Assembly: GCF_002091985.1 (NCBI RefSeq)
Contig: NZ_MKKX01000033.1
Coordinates: forward strand, 368,034 to 432,033
DNA: 64,000 nt
Direction: 5' to 3'
From: Rhodococcus sp. 1163
GTDB taxonomy: Bacteria; Actinomycetota; Actinomycetes; Mycobacteriales; Mycobacteriaceae
In this document: positions 39,186 to 51,500 of the stretch, in pieces
Position numbering within the stretch: the first letter of the stretch is position 1
How the letters are laid out: each line of letters opens with the position of its first letter
The notes under the pieces: model-generated
Seen by the model: only the letters and a program-made list of their open reading frames with translations
Databases searched by the model: none
What the model was told of the DNA's origin: nothing
Made by a program: the position numbers and the translations under genes

Positions 39186-39237
39186 GCAGGCGCCTGCACA
39201 GGCCTCGCCGAGTTGGAGTCGATTGTCGGCAGCACTG

Positions 39238-39243
39238 TAGATT
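39238..39243 (+). promoter_or_regulatory. -10 box upstream of the small leader ORF
   Basis: TAGATT stands 6 nt before a GTG at 39250, the leaderless spacing also seen at three other genes in this window. A TTGGAG at 39213 is a possible -35, with a long 19-bp spacer. Confidence 0.4.
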
Positions 39244-39249
39244 GGACCG

Positions 39250-39366
39250 GTGCCGAATTCAGGAAAGAAGAACGGTGGCGTGATCTCAGATCACCGGCTC
39301 GTGCATACTGCCGAGCGTTCGGCCGACCGTATCGATGTCGCTGGCGGGGGCCCAGCGGATCAGTAA
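39250..39366 (+). CDS. Possible 38-residue leaderless leader peptide
   Basis: GTG-initiated frame of 38 codons ending in TAA. The peptide begins with a basic stretch (PNSGKKNGG) and has a plausible G/C-rich third position. There is no ribosome-binding site, but the -10 box spacing fits a leaderless message. It lies about 180 bp before the NRPS start and might be a regulatory upstream ORF, a small protein, or chance. I do not recognise it. Confidence 0.3.
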   Translation: MPNSGKKNGGVISDHRLVHTAERSADRIDVAGGGPADQ

Positions 39367-39544
39367 GCAGATGTAACGATCGCAACCGGATTCGGAGATG
39401 TACTGCAAGGTAACTTGGCTCTGATCGGTGTGCGTTCTTTTCGACTGCGCAGCGAAGAATGAGATTGTTGTATTCGGTGCTTGATCGACCTCTGCACTCA
39501 GAAGTCGATCAGGGGCGTGTGATTGTGGGAAAGAGAGGCTTCGA

Positions 39545-42500
39545 TTGGACCCGCTAGGTTCGGCAGGATCAGGTCAGGATGCGCAGGGGGGCCGCGAGTC
39601 GTCGTTTCCGCTCTCTCCTGCTCAACTCGGGATGTGGTTCGCGCAACACGTCGATCCGTCCGTTCCCGCAAACATCGCGCAGTACGTCGAACTACGTGGT
39701 GTTCTCGACATCGACCTTCTGCAGCGAGTGTCGTCCGAAGCAGCGCTCGAGATGCAGTCCGGGTTCGTTCGTATCGTCGAAGTCGATGCTGAACCGCGCC
39801 AATACGTCGATCCCACCCTCGACGACGAACTCGGATACCTCGACCTACGCGGTGAGGACGACCCGCGAGCAGTAGCGCACGCGTGGATGCGAGCCGACTA
39901 CAGCGCTCCGATAGACATGCTCACCGACCGGTTGATCGCCGCGACGGTGCTGCACCTCGAAGACGACCTCTTTTTCTGGTACGAGCGCGTCCATCACGTG
40001 GTGCTCGACGGATTCGGTGCGGTCACGTTCATGAATCGCGTCGCGGAGCTCTACACCGCCGCCGTGAACGGCACCGAGCCGAAGAAGAATCTGTCCTCGG
40101 ACCTGACCAAGGTCTACGACCTCGACGTTGCATATCGGGACTCGACTCGCTTCGAGACCGACCGCGAGTACTGGGCGGATCGAGTGGCGGGAATCGACTC
40201 TGTGACGAGCCTGGCCGGGCGCAGTGCGGCTCCCGCACCCGTCAGTCAGATCGACACCACGGCGTTGTCGCCGCTCCAAGGCGCGCGGATCGAAGAGTTG
40301 ACCACTGCGACGGGTGCAACGCTGGCAAGTGTCGTGATCAGCGCGTTCGCGGCCTACCTGGCACAGATGACCGGACGCGAGGACGTCGTCCTGAGCCTGC
40401 CGGTCACCGCTCGCACCACGGCAGTACTTCGCCGCTCGGGTGGCATGGTCTCCAATGTCGTCCCCCTGCGTCTCGACGTGTCGAGCGACACCACGATCGA
40501 AGAGCTTCTGGCACGCATCGGTACCGAAGTGACCGGTGCGCTTCGGCATCAGCGTTACCGCCACGAAGACATCCGCCGCGACGCCGGCGGTGCCGGCGGA
40601 CAGGCGTCGTTTTTCGGACCGTGGGTCAACATCATGCTTTTCTTCAGCGAGTTGCGTTTCGGTTCGATGGTCGGCGGAATCAACATCCTCTCCACCGGTT
40701 TGATCGAGGATTTCGGGCTCAACCTCTATCAGAGCGTCGCAGGCAGCACGACTCACGTCGATTTCGAGTCGAACCCGAACCTGTACGGCTCCGAAGAATC
40801 GGCACGCAATCACGCACGCTTCACCGACTTCCTCGACCGGTTCATCGCGGCAGGGCCGAGCGCCCGAGTATGGGACCTGGAGCTGACCACTGCAGACGAG
40901 AAAGCCTCTGTCCTGCAGATCTGGAACGAGACAGAACACGAGCTGGTCCAACGGACACTTCTGTCGGACTTCCATGCCCGCGTCGACCTCGATCCAGAGA
41001 GCACAGCGCTCGTTTACGAAGGCTTGTCGCTCACCTACGGCGAACTCGGTTCGCGCGTGAGCGGTCTTGCCAGGATGCTGATCGCCCAGGGTGTAGGGCC
41101 GGAGACACTGGTCGGATTGTCGATTCGTCGATCACTCGACCTGATCGTTGCGATGTATGCGATCGTCGAAGCCGGCGGCGCATGGGTACCGCTCGATCCG
41201 GATCATCCCGCCGATCGCACCGCCTACATTCTCGACTCTGCGCAACCACTCTGCGTTCTGGTCGTCTCGCGCGACGGCGTGGAACTGCCGGACGGCACCG
41301 ACACGATTCAGGTCGACCTTCTCGACTACGCAGCGCTGAATTCGGCACGCGTCGAAGAGTGCGATCTCCTCTCCCCGTTGCGACTCGACAACACCGCATA
41401 CGTGATCTACACCTCGGGTTCCACCGGCCGACCCAAGGGCGTCGCAGTCACTCACGCGGCGATCGACAACCAACTCCAGTGGATGCGCTCGGAGTACGAA
41501 CTCGACTCCACCGACGTCTACCTGCAGAAGACGGCGACAACGTTCGACGTCTCACTGTGGGGCTTCTTCCTTCCCCTCCAGGTCGGCGCCACCATGGTGT
41601 TGGCCACTCCCGACGGACATCGGGACTCGGTCTACGTCGCGGACAAGATCGCCGAACACAGCGTGACCGTCACCGACTTCGTGCCGTCGATGCTCACGGT
41701 GTTCGTCGCGAACGCACCGATCGGAACATGCGGGTCGTTGCGGCATGTCTTCGTCATCGGTGAAGCGTTGCCGGTGGAAACAGCAGCAGCCTTTCGTGAG
41801 CTGACCGATGCCGGGCTGCACAACTTGTACGGCCCCACCGAAGCTGCGGTCTCGGTGACGTACTACGAAAGTGGTGTACAAGACGAAAGAACTGTTCCCA
41901 TCGGAGTTCCCGAATGGAACACCAGGGCTTTGGTACTCGACGGCCTGCTCCGGCCCAGCCCGGTCGGAGAAAGCGGCGAACTCTATCTGGCGGGCGTGCA
42001 GTTGGCTCGCGGATACGTGGGCCGACCAGATTTGAGCTCGGACCGTTTCGTCGCCAACCCGTTCGGGAGCGCGGGGGAACGGATGTACCGCACCGGCGAT
42101 CTCGTGCGTTGGCGTGCGGACGGCACCATCGACTACATCGGGCGTACCGACTTCCAAGTCAAATTTCGTGGGCAGCGCATCGAACTCGGTGAAATCGAGA
42201 CGGTTCTTCTTGCACACCAATCCATCTCGCAGGCCGTGGCACTCGTCGTTCCCACTGCGACCGGAGAGCAACTTGTCGCCTACGTGGTACCCGGTCCAGG
42301 CGCTGCGCTCGACGCTGCCGAGGGCACCGAGTTCGCGTCCCGATCGCTTCCGTCGTACATGGTGCCTTCCGCGATCGTCGTTCTCGATGCCCTGCCGCTG
42401 AACACGAGCGGCAAGCTCGATCGAAAAGCGTTGCCGGAGCCGGTGTTCAGCAGCGCCAGAAAATACCGAGCACCGCAGACACGTGTCGAGTACGTGGTTG

Positions 42501-45500
42501 CAGGTGTCTTCGAAGACGTCCTGGGCGCATCGCACGTCGGTCTCGACGAGGACTTCTTCGAACTGGGCGGTAACTCGCTGATCGCAACGCAACTCGTCAC
42601 CCGGGTGGGAACTGCCCTCGGCATCCGTCTCGGTGTCCGAGAGTTGTTCGAAGCACCGACGGTCGGTGCGCTCGCATCGCGTGCCGAGACTGCGATCGAA
42701 CAAGGCTCCGCAGGCCCACCACTGACTGCCGGTACTCGGCCGGATGTTCTGCCCCTGTCCCTTGCCCAGCAACGTATGTGGTTCCTCAACCGGTTCGACC
42801 CGGATACCGCTGCCTACAATCTCCCGTTCATGGTGCGACTGACCGGCGACGTGAACGAAGTGGCGCTGTCCCAGGCATTTGCGGACGTGGTCGCTCGTCA
42901 CGAAACGCTGAGGACGGTCTACCCGCAGGTCGACGATGCCCCACAACAATTGATCCTGCGGACCGAGGACGTCTTGTCGGATCTCTCGGCCGCAACCGTC
43001 GACGAGAATTCGTTGGCTACCGAATTGGTGGAGTTCGCTCGCGGCGGATTCGACGTGGCAGTCGCCGCACCGATCCGGATCGCGCTGTTCAAGATTTCCG
43101 ATACCGAGTACGTGCTCGCCATGGTGCTGCATCACATCGCGGCGGACGGGTCTTCGTTCGGTCCACTCGCACGCGACATGATGGCCGCTTACGAGGCCCG
43201 GTCGAACGGACGGGTGCCCGCGTGGTCGCCGCTCCCGATCCAGTATGCGGACTACGCGCTGTGGCAACGTCGACTCCTCGGACTCGAGAGCGATAGCGCA
43301 TCGCTGTCCGCTCAACAGATCGAATTCTGGGTCCAAGAATTGGACGAGCTTCCCGATCAGCTCGATCTGCCATCGGATCGCCCCCGTCCGTCGGTGGCGA
43401 CCAACGGCGGAGCAAAGAGCCGCTTCACCATCGATGCTCGCATCCATCGCGGTCTCACCACCGTGGCACGCGCACACCAAGCGTCGCTCTTCATGGTCGT
43501 CCAGGCCGCGTACGCGGTGTTGCTGTCGAGGTTGAGCGGTACCACCGACATTGCGATCGGTGCGCCGATTGCAGGCAGAGCCCACGAGCAACTCGACGAC
43601 ATCATCGGCATGTTCGTCAATACGCTGGTTCTTCGTGCTCGGGTCGAGCCCCACGATTCGTTCGACGAACTACTCGATCAGGTACGCAACACCAACCTGT
43701 CGGCGTTCGCGCACGCAGACATCCCTTTCGAGCGACTCGTCGAGGTCCTCAATCCCGCTCGATCCACTGCCCGGCACCCACTGTTTCAGGTTGCGCTCTC
43801 CCTGGAAAAGGCACGTGTGAGCGAGCTCAGCTTCGCCGGTCTGCAAGTGACCGCACAGGAACTCGATGTTCCGATCGCAAAATTCGACCTTCAGCTCTGG
43901 CTCACCGAGCATCAGGACGATTCCGGGGAGCCGGGACGAATCGAAGCCACCTTCGAGTACGCCACAGATCTATTCGACGAGTCGACGATCGAGGGATTCG
44001 CAGACAGGTTCCTGCGCATTCTCGAGGCCATCGTTGCAGACGCGTCGGTTCCGTTGGGCGCCATCGATATTTTGGCTCCGGACGAGTCCGAGACGTTGAC
44101 GACCATTCACGGTGGCCGCGTCGAATCGCGGCGACTTCTGCCAGAATTCTTGGCGGCCGGTGTGTCTGTCAACCCGGACGGCATCGCGGTGCACACGTCT
44201 ATGGAGACGGTGACGTACCGAGAACTCGACGAGTTGACCGATCGATATGCTCGGTACCTGATCGATCGCGGCGTGGGACCGGAGTCCGTTGTCGCACTGG
44301 CATTTCCGCGCTCGCTCGAGATGGTCGTCTCGATGTGGGCAGTGGCGAAAGCTGGTGCCGCATGGGTTCCGGTCGACCCCGAATACCCCGTCGACCGGGT
44401 ACGGCACATGCTGTCGGACTCAGGGGCCCTCGTAGGGATCACCTCGTCGGCTCGCGTCGACGAACTACCCGGTACGTGCGAGTGGTGGGCAATCGACGAC
44501 GCCGAGTTCGAGGAGGCTGTCGCCGGCTATCCGGCTGTCGGCTTGTCCGACGAGGATCGGACCGCGCCACTGAGGCTGGACCACCCCGCGTACATCATCT
44601 ACACCTCCGGCTCCACCGGCCTGCCCAAGGGCGTCAGTGTCACTCATCGAGGCCTGTCGGGCCTTATCGACCAGTCGGTCGACCTGTATCGGGTGACGCC
44701 TGCGTCGCGGTTCCTGCACGTGATCTCCCCGAGTTTCGACCCATCGGTTCTCGAATGGGCACTCACTGCCTCGGCTGGGGCAACTCTGGTCGTGGCTCCG
44801 CCGTCGATCATCGGTGGCCCCGAACTTCATCGACTTCTCGCCGATGTTGCTGTCACACATGCGATCATCACGCCGGCCGTGCTCGGCTCCGTCGACCCGG
44901 CCGGCCTCGACGACCTGGAATTGTTGTCCGTCGGCGGTGAGGCATCCGCGGCCGATCTGATCGCGCGTTGGGCGCCGGGCCGCCGCTTCTTCAACGCATA
45001 CGGGCCTACCGAAACAACGATCGTATCGACGCGCGGTGAACTGTTCGTCGGCGAGCCGATCACGGTAGGTCGGCCTGTGCCTGGTGTCGGCGCTCTGATT
45101 CTGGACTCGCGCCTGCAGCCGGTCCCTGCCGGTGTCGCAGGTGAGCTCTATCTGTCGGGCGACGCTGTCGCACGTGGATATTACAAGCGTGCAGGGTTGA
45201 CTTCGGATCGGTTCGTCGCCGACCCGTACAGCAACGCGGGGACGCGGATGTACCGCACCGGTGACATTGTTCGATGGACGAAAGACTTTGCCATCGAGTA
45301 CGTGGGGCGCTCGGACTTCCAGGTGAAGGTTCGCGGCTTCCGTATCGAACTCGGGGAGATCGACGCAGCGCTCGAGACGTTCCCGGCGGTCACCTTCGCT
45401 GCGACACTCGGACGCGAAATGCAGTCCGGTCAAACGGCTCTCGTGTCGTACGTGCACGGTTCGGTGGGTATCGACAAGGACGAACTGTCGAAGCACGTTG

Positions 45501-48500
45501 CTCGTCTGCTGCCGAACTACATGGTGCCCTCGGTGATCGTCGTTCTCGACGAGGTTCCGTTGACACCGATCGGCAAACTGGATCGCCGGGCGCTTCCAGA
45601 ACCGGAACTCGGAATCAGCTTTCGTCAGTTCCGTGCCCCGACGACTCCGATCGAGGAAACTGTTGCGACAGTGTTCAGTGATGTCCTCGGTGTCCCTGTC
45701 GTCGGCCTCGACGACGACTTCTTCGAACTCGGCGGCAACTCGCTACTGGCCACTCAGGTGGTCTCCAGGCTGGGTGTCGCGCTGGATGCAAGTGTTCCCG
45801 TACGCATGGTTTTCGAGGCATCCACGGTAGCGCTTCTTGCAGTACGGGTGGAGCAAGCAGCGGGCGAAGGCGGTCGCACCCCCTTGGTCGCCTCGACCCG
45901 TCCCGAACACGTGCCACTGTCGTTGGCGCAGCAACGGATGTGGTTTCTCAATCGATTCGACACCGATTCCACTGCTTACAACATTCCGTTCGCACTGAGA
46001 CTGACCGGCGAGCTGGACGTGGCGGCACTCCAAGTCGCCATCATGGATGTCATCGATCGACACGAGTCGTTGCGGACCGTCTACCCGGACACCGCCGACG
46101 GCCCGCGGCAGTGCATCCTCGATGCGGCTCAGACCGTACCGAATCTCATGCCGATTCAGACGTCGGCAGCGGACATCCAGCGCCAGGTCTTCGCGCTCGC
46201 TTCGACCACGTTCGACGTGACGGTGAACGTCCCCATTCAAGCCCGACTGTTCGAGATCGGGCCACGCGAGCATGTGGTCGCGATGGTGGTGCACCACATA
46301 TCGGCCGACGGCTGGTCGATGGGGCCCCTCGCTCGCGACATCATGATCGCCTATGCGGCTCGGACGGCGTGGGAGCATCCCGCATGGCTGCCCCTGGCCG
46401 TTCAGTACGCCGATTACAGTTTGTGGCAGCGATCGGTTCTCGGTTCGGAGAAGGACTCGACGTCGATTGTTTCGAGCCAGGTCCACTACTGGGCGGACAT
46501 GCTTGCAGGGCTACCGGATCAGCTCGATCTGCCGACCGACCATCCGCGGCCGAATCGTCAGTCCTACAAGGGTTCCTCGGTTCGTTTCGAAATCTCTGCC
46601 CGCATGCATCGTGAATTGTCCGTTCTGGCGCATGCCCACAATGCTTCTCTGTTCATGGTTGTGCACGGCGCCCTTGCCGTTTTGCTCTCGAGACTGTCCG
46701 GGACGAACGACATTGCCATCGGGACGCCCGTGGCCGGTCGCGGGGACGCCGCGCTCGACGATTTGGTCGGGATGTTCGTCAACACCTTGGTGCTCCGCAC
46801 CGACGTCGACGCGTCGCGATCGTTCTCGGAGCAGCTCGGTCGCGCGCGGGAAGTGGCGCTCGGCGCATTCGGTCACGCAGACCTGCCCTTCGAACGCCTC
46901 GTCGAGGTGCTCAATCCAACACGTTCACAGGCGCGGCACCCGCTTTTTCAGGTCATGCTTTCCTTCGAGAACCTCACTCGAAGCCACGTCGAACTGCCCG
47001 GTCTCTCCGTCGACAGCGTTGCTCTCGATACGGAGGTAGCAAAGTTCGATCTACAGCTCAACGTCGTCGAGTCGATCGGGGAGGACGGTCGCGGGCAGGG
47101 CATGTCCGCCGAATTGACCTACGCAATAGATCTTTTCGATGCTGAAACTGTGCGCAGTTTCGCGTCTCGATTCGTTCGCGTTCTCGAAGCGGTCGTCGCG
47201 GATTCATCGGTCGCGGTGGGTGACATCGATCTGCTGGACACCGGTGAACGCGAGCGAGTTCTATCGACGTGGAACAGCACACGGCACGATGTCGCATCCG
47301 GTCTGACACTGGTAGATCTGTTCGATCGCCAGGTCGAGGCCACACCTGACGCCACAGCGCTGGTGTACGAGGACGCGACGCTTACGTACTCGGAATTCGA
47401 TTCTCGAGTCAATCGCCTTGCGCGGCACTTGATCTCGATCGGTGTCGGCCCGGACATGTTGGTGGGGCTTGCGATCGGCCGCAGTGTGGAACTGCTGGTC
47501 GGAATGTATGCCATCGTCAAAACAGGCGCCGGATACGTACCTGTCGATCCGACGCAGCCAATCGAGCGCAACGAGTACATCATTGCCACCGCGTCCCCTG
47601 TCTGTGTGTTGTCCACGACGCGGGATCATCTCGAACTCGGCGTCATCGGCGTCATCGACATCGATACGCTGGACGTCGACGGGTACTCGAACGCGCCGGT
47701 GTCGGACGATGACAGGGTCTGCCCGCTACGGGAATCGAATACGGCATACGCGATCTTCACCTCCGGTTCGACAGGTCGGCCCAAGGGTGTCGCAGTGGCG
47801 CATTCGGCCATCGTGAATCGTTTGCTGTGGATGCAGAACGAATACCCGATCGACGACGTCGACGTCGTTCTCCAGAAGACCCCGTCCACATTCGACGTCT
47901 CGGTGTGGGAATTCTTCTGGGCTCTGCAGAACGGTGCGTCGGTGGTTGTTGCTGCGCCCGACGGCCATCGAGATGCCGGCTATCTCCTTCAACTCGTTCA
48001 GCGCGAGCGGGTGTCCGTCGCACACTTCGTGCCGTCGATGCTGGCGGTGTTCGTGCCGGAGGTCGAGGTCCGCCGGGCCGCGGCTAGTTCGTTGCGTCTG
48101 GTGTTCGCCTCGGGTGAAGCACTCGCTCCGACAACCGCACAGGCATTGCGTCGAGCGTTGCCCCATGTCGCCTTGCACAATCTGTACGGTCCCACCGAGG
48201 CTGCCGTCGACGTCACATACCACCCGGTGAGCGACGTCGACACAGTTGTGATGCCGATCGGTATGCCCGTGTGGAACACCTCGGTGTTCGTGCTCGATGC
48301 GCGCCTGTTGCCGGTGCCGGTGGGTGTCGCGGGTGAGCTCTATCTCGCGGGTGCTCAGTTGGCGCGCGGATACGTCGGTCGTCCGGACCTCTCGGCCGAC
48401 CGCTTCGTCGCAGATCCGTTCGCGCAGTACGGAAGTCGGATGTACCGAACCGGCGATGTCGTGCGGTGGAATCGCGGCGGTGAACTGGAGTACATCGGTC

Positions 48501-51500
48501 GCAGCGATTCGCAGGTCAAGCTCAGGGGTCTGCGCATCGAGCTCGGTGAGGTCGAAGCTGTGCTACTCGAAAACACCTCGATCCAGCAGGCGGCCGTCTC
48601 GGTGCGAGGCGAACAGTTGGTCGCCTATGTGGTCACTGCTCCCGATACCGATCTCCGTCCGGTACGAGAGATGCTGGCCTCACGACTGGCCGAGTACATG
48701 GTCCCGTCCGTTTTCGTGCCGTTGGCGCAATTCCCGCTGGGTGCCACGGGCAAGCTCGACCGTCGTGCACTTCCGGATCCGGTACATGTGCAGCGCGAGT
48801 ACCGCGAACCCGTCTCGCCGACGGAGCAGGCGGTCGCGCGCGTCTTTGCAGAGGTACTCGACGCGAACGAGGTCGGACTCGACGACGATTTCTTCGAACT
48901 GGGCGGCAACTCGTTGATCGCGACGCGTGTCGTGACTCGACTGGGCGCAGCCCTCGATGCCGAGATCGGCGTCCGTACGTTGTTCGAGAATCCGTCTGTC
49001 GACGCTTTGGCTCGCGCACTCGCCGAGCGGGCAGGTGCCGGACGCCGTAAGCCTCTGGTGCCGCAGGCGCGCCCGGACCTCGTTCCCCTCTCTCTCGCCC
49101 AGCAGCGCATGTGGTTTCTCAACAGGTTCGACACTGCCTCCGGGGTCAACAATATTCCTGTGGCAGTGCGCTTGTCCGGTCTGCTCGACCGACAGGCACT
49201 CAATGTGGCCGTTGCCGACGTGTTGGATCGGCACGAGTCCCTTCGTACCATTTTCCCCGAGGTCGACGGGTCCGGCCATCAGTTGGTATTGCCCACCAGC
49301 CAGGTGATTCCTGATCTCGCGCCGATCGAGATCTCCGGGGACGACATTTTCTCGGTTCTGGAAGACGTTGCGACGACCGGCTTCGACGTCACCGTCGAAC
49401 TTCCGTTACGTGCGCGTCTGTTCGAAATCAGCCCGACCGAACACCTTCTGGTGCTGGTCGTCCATCACATCTCCACCGATGGCTTCTCGATGGGCCCACT
49501 GACCCGGGACATCATGACGGCCTATATTGCCAGGTCCGAAGGCGTGCAACCGAATTGGTTGCCGCTACCGGTTCAGTACGCGGATTACAGTTTGTGGCAG
49601 CGTGACATGCTCGGGCACGAGAGTGACCCGGAATCGCTACTGGCGCGGCAACAGAACTATTGGAAGTCTGCGCTCGCAGGGATACCTGCCCAGTTGGATC
49701 TGCCGGTAGATCATCCGAGGCCAGCGGTCGCATCGAATCAGGGTGCGGGCGTGAGCTTCCTCGTCGATCAGGACACCGTGGACGTCCTGACCGATCTTGC
49801 ACGTCGCCACACCTCTTCGCTGTTCATGGTGATGCATTCGGCTTTCGCTGTCCTGCTCGCGCGTCTCTCGGGGACCGAGGACATCGTGGTCGGAACTCCG
49901 GTTGCTGGACGAGGAGAGTCCGCTCTCGACGATCTGATCGGCATGTTCGTCAACACGCTCGTTCTCCGCACCCCGGTGGACAGGCGTGCACGGTTCGATG
50001 AGGTGCTCGCCGCTACGCGTACGACGGACTTGCAGGCTTTCGCCAACGCAGATGTCCCGTTCGAACGCCTCGTCGAGGTGCTCAACCCTGCCCGATCGCA
50101 AGCCAGACACCCACTGTTCCAGGTGATGCTCTCGTTCCAAAACATGGAGCTGACGAACCTCGAGCTGCCAGGACTGTCGGTCTCGATGGTCGACTTCGAA
50201 ACCAAGGGTTCGAAGTTCGATCTCCAGCTGACCATGAGTCAGAAGACCGACGAGCACGGCACCGACGCCGGCTTGTCCTGCCTCTTCACCTACGCAACCG
50301 ACCTGTTCGACGCGGCCACCGTCGAGGCGATGGCCGCTCGTTTCCAGCGGATCTTACGAGCGATCGAAGTCGATCCGGCAATCATTGTCGGCGACATCGA
50401 CTTTCAGGAACCGGAGGAGTACAACCAGCTGGTCCGCACGGTCAACGATACCGAGCATGCGGTCGATAGCACCCAGACTCTCGCCTCCCTGTTCGACGCG
50501 CAGGTCGGTCGTACTCCGAATGCGACTGCGCTGGTGCTTGCATCGGAGACCGACGCCCCGTCGCCGGTCCTTACCTACGCGGAGTTCGATGCGCGAGCGA
50601 ACGCCCTCGCTCGGTATCTGGTGGGCCGAGGTGTCGGCCCCGAGTCCACCGTGGCATTGGTGGCACGGCGTTCGTTCGAGCTGCTGATAGGCATGTACGC
50701 GATCATCAAATCCGGGGCAGCGTACGTGCCCCTCGATCCCGATCAGCCTGCCTCGCGTAACGAGCACATCCTGGCGACTGCTCGGCCCGTTCTGGTCCTT
50801 GCGACCGAGGACACCGCGAACTCGATCACTGCGGATGCGCCTGTCTGTGTATTCGACACGCTCGATCTGAGTGAAGTGTCGACGTCTGCGATCACCGACA
50901 CGGACAGGACGCGTCCACTCCGACCGGACAATCCGGCCTACCTCATCTTCACTTCGGGATCGACAGGTCTGCCGAAGGGTGTCTCGATCAGTCACCGCGC
51001 GATCGTGAATCAGATGCTGTGGCGTCAGGAGATCTACCGGCTGACCGATGCCGACGTATTGATCCAGAAGACACCGGCGACGTTCGACGTGTCGGTGTGG
51101 GAGTTCTTCTGGGGGCTGGAAAACGGCGCCTCACTGGTCATCGCTCCACATGATGCGCATCGAGACCCAGGCCGGATCACCCGCATCATCGAGCGGGAAC
51201 AGGTGACACTCGCGCACTTCGTTCCTTCCGTACTGTCCGTGTACGTCACCGATGTCGATACCGACGCGTGCCGGTCCCTTCGACTGCTGTTCGTCGGCGG
51301 CGAGGCATTCACGCCTTCGGCCGTGGCTCGGGTTCGAAAAGTCTTTCCTGGCGCCGAGTTGCACGACCTGTACGGACCTGCAGAGACTGCAGTCGACGTC
51401 ACCTTTCATGAAGTCACCGACGTCGATACCGAGACCGTTCCCATCGGTGTGCCACTGTGGAACACGCGCGCATACGTGCTGGATCAACGGTTGCACTCGG

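Larger units (their letters stand above)
39186..39544. other. 359-bp NRPS leader region
   Basis: No established gene is visible here. It holds a TAGATT box with a possible 38-codon leaderless ORF (39250-39366) and an AT-richer stretch (about 39400-39500) before the NRPS. No terminator-like hairpin with a T-run stands out. It presumably carries the promoter of the peptide synthetase operon. Confidence 0.5.

Noticed and set aside
41552..43654. 700-codon antisense frame inside the NRPS
   Set aside because: Same GC-driven effect; it spans parts of A, T and C domains and has no start signal or family features.
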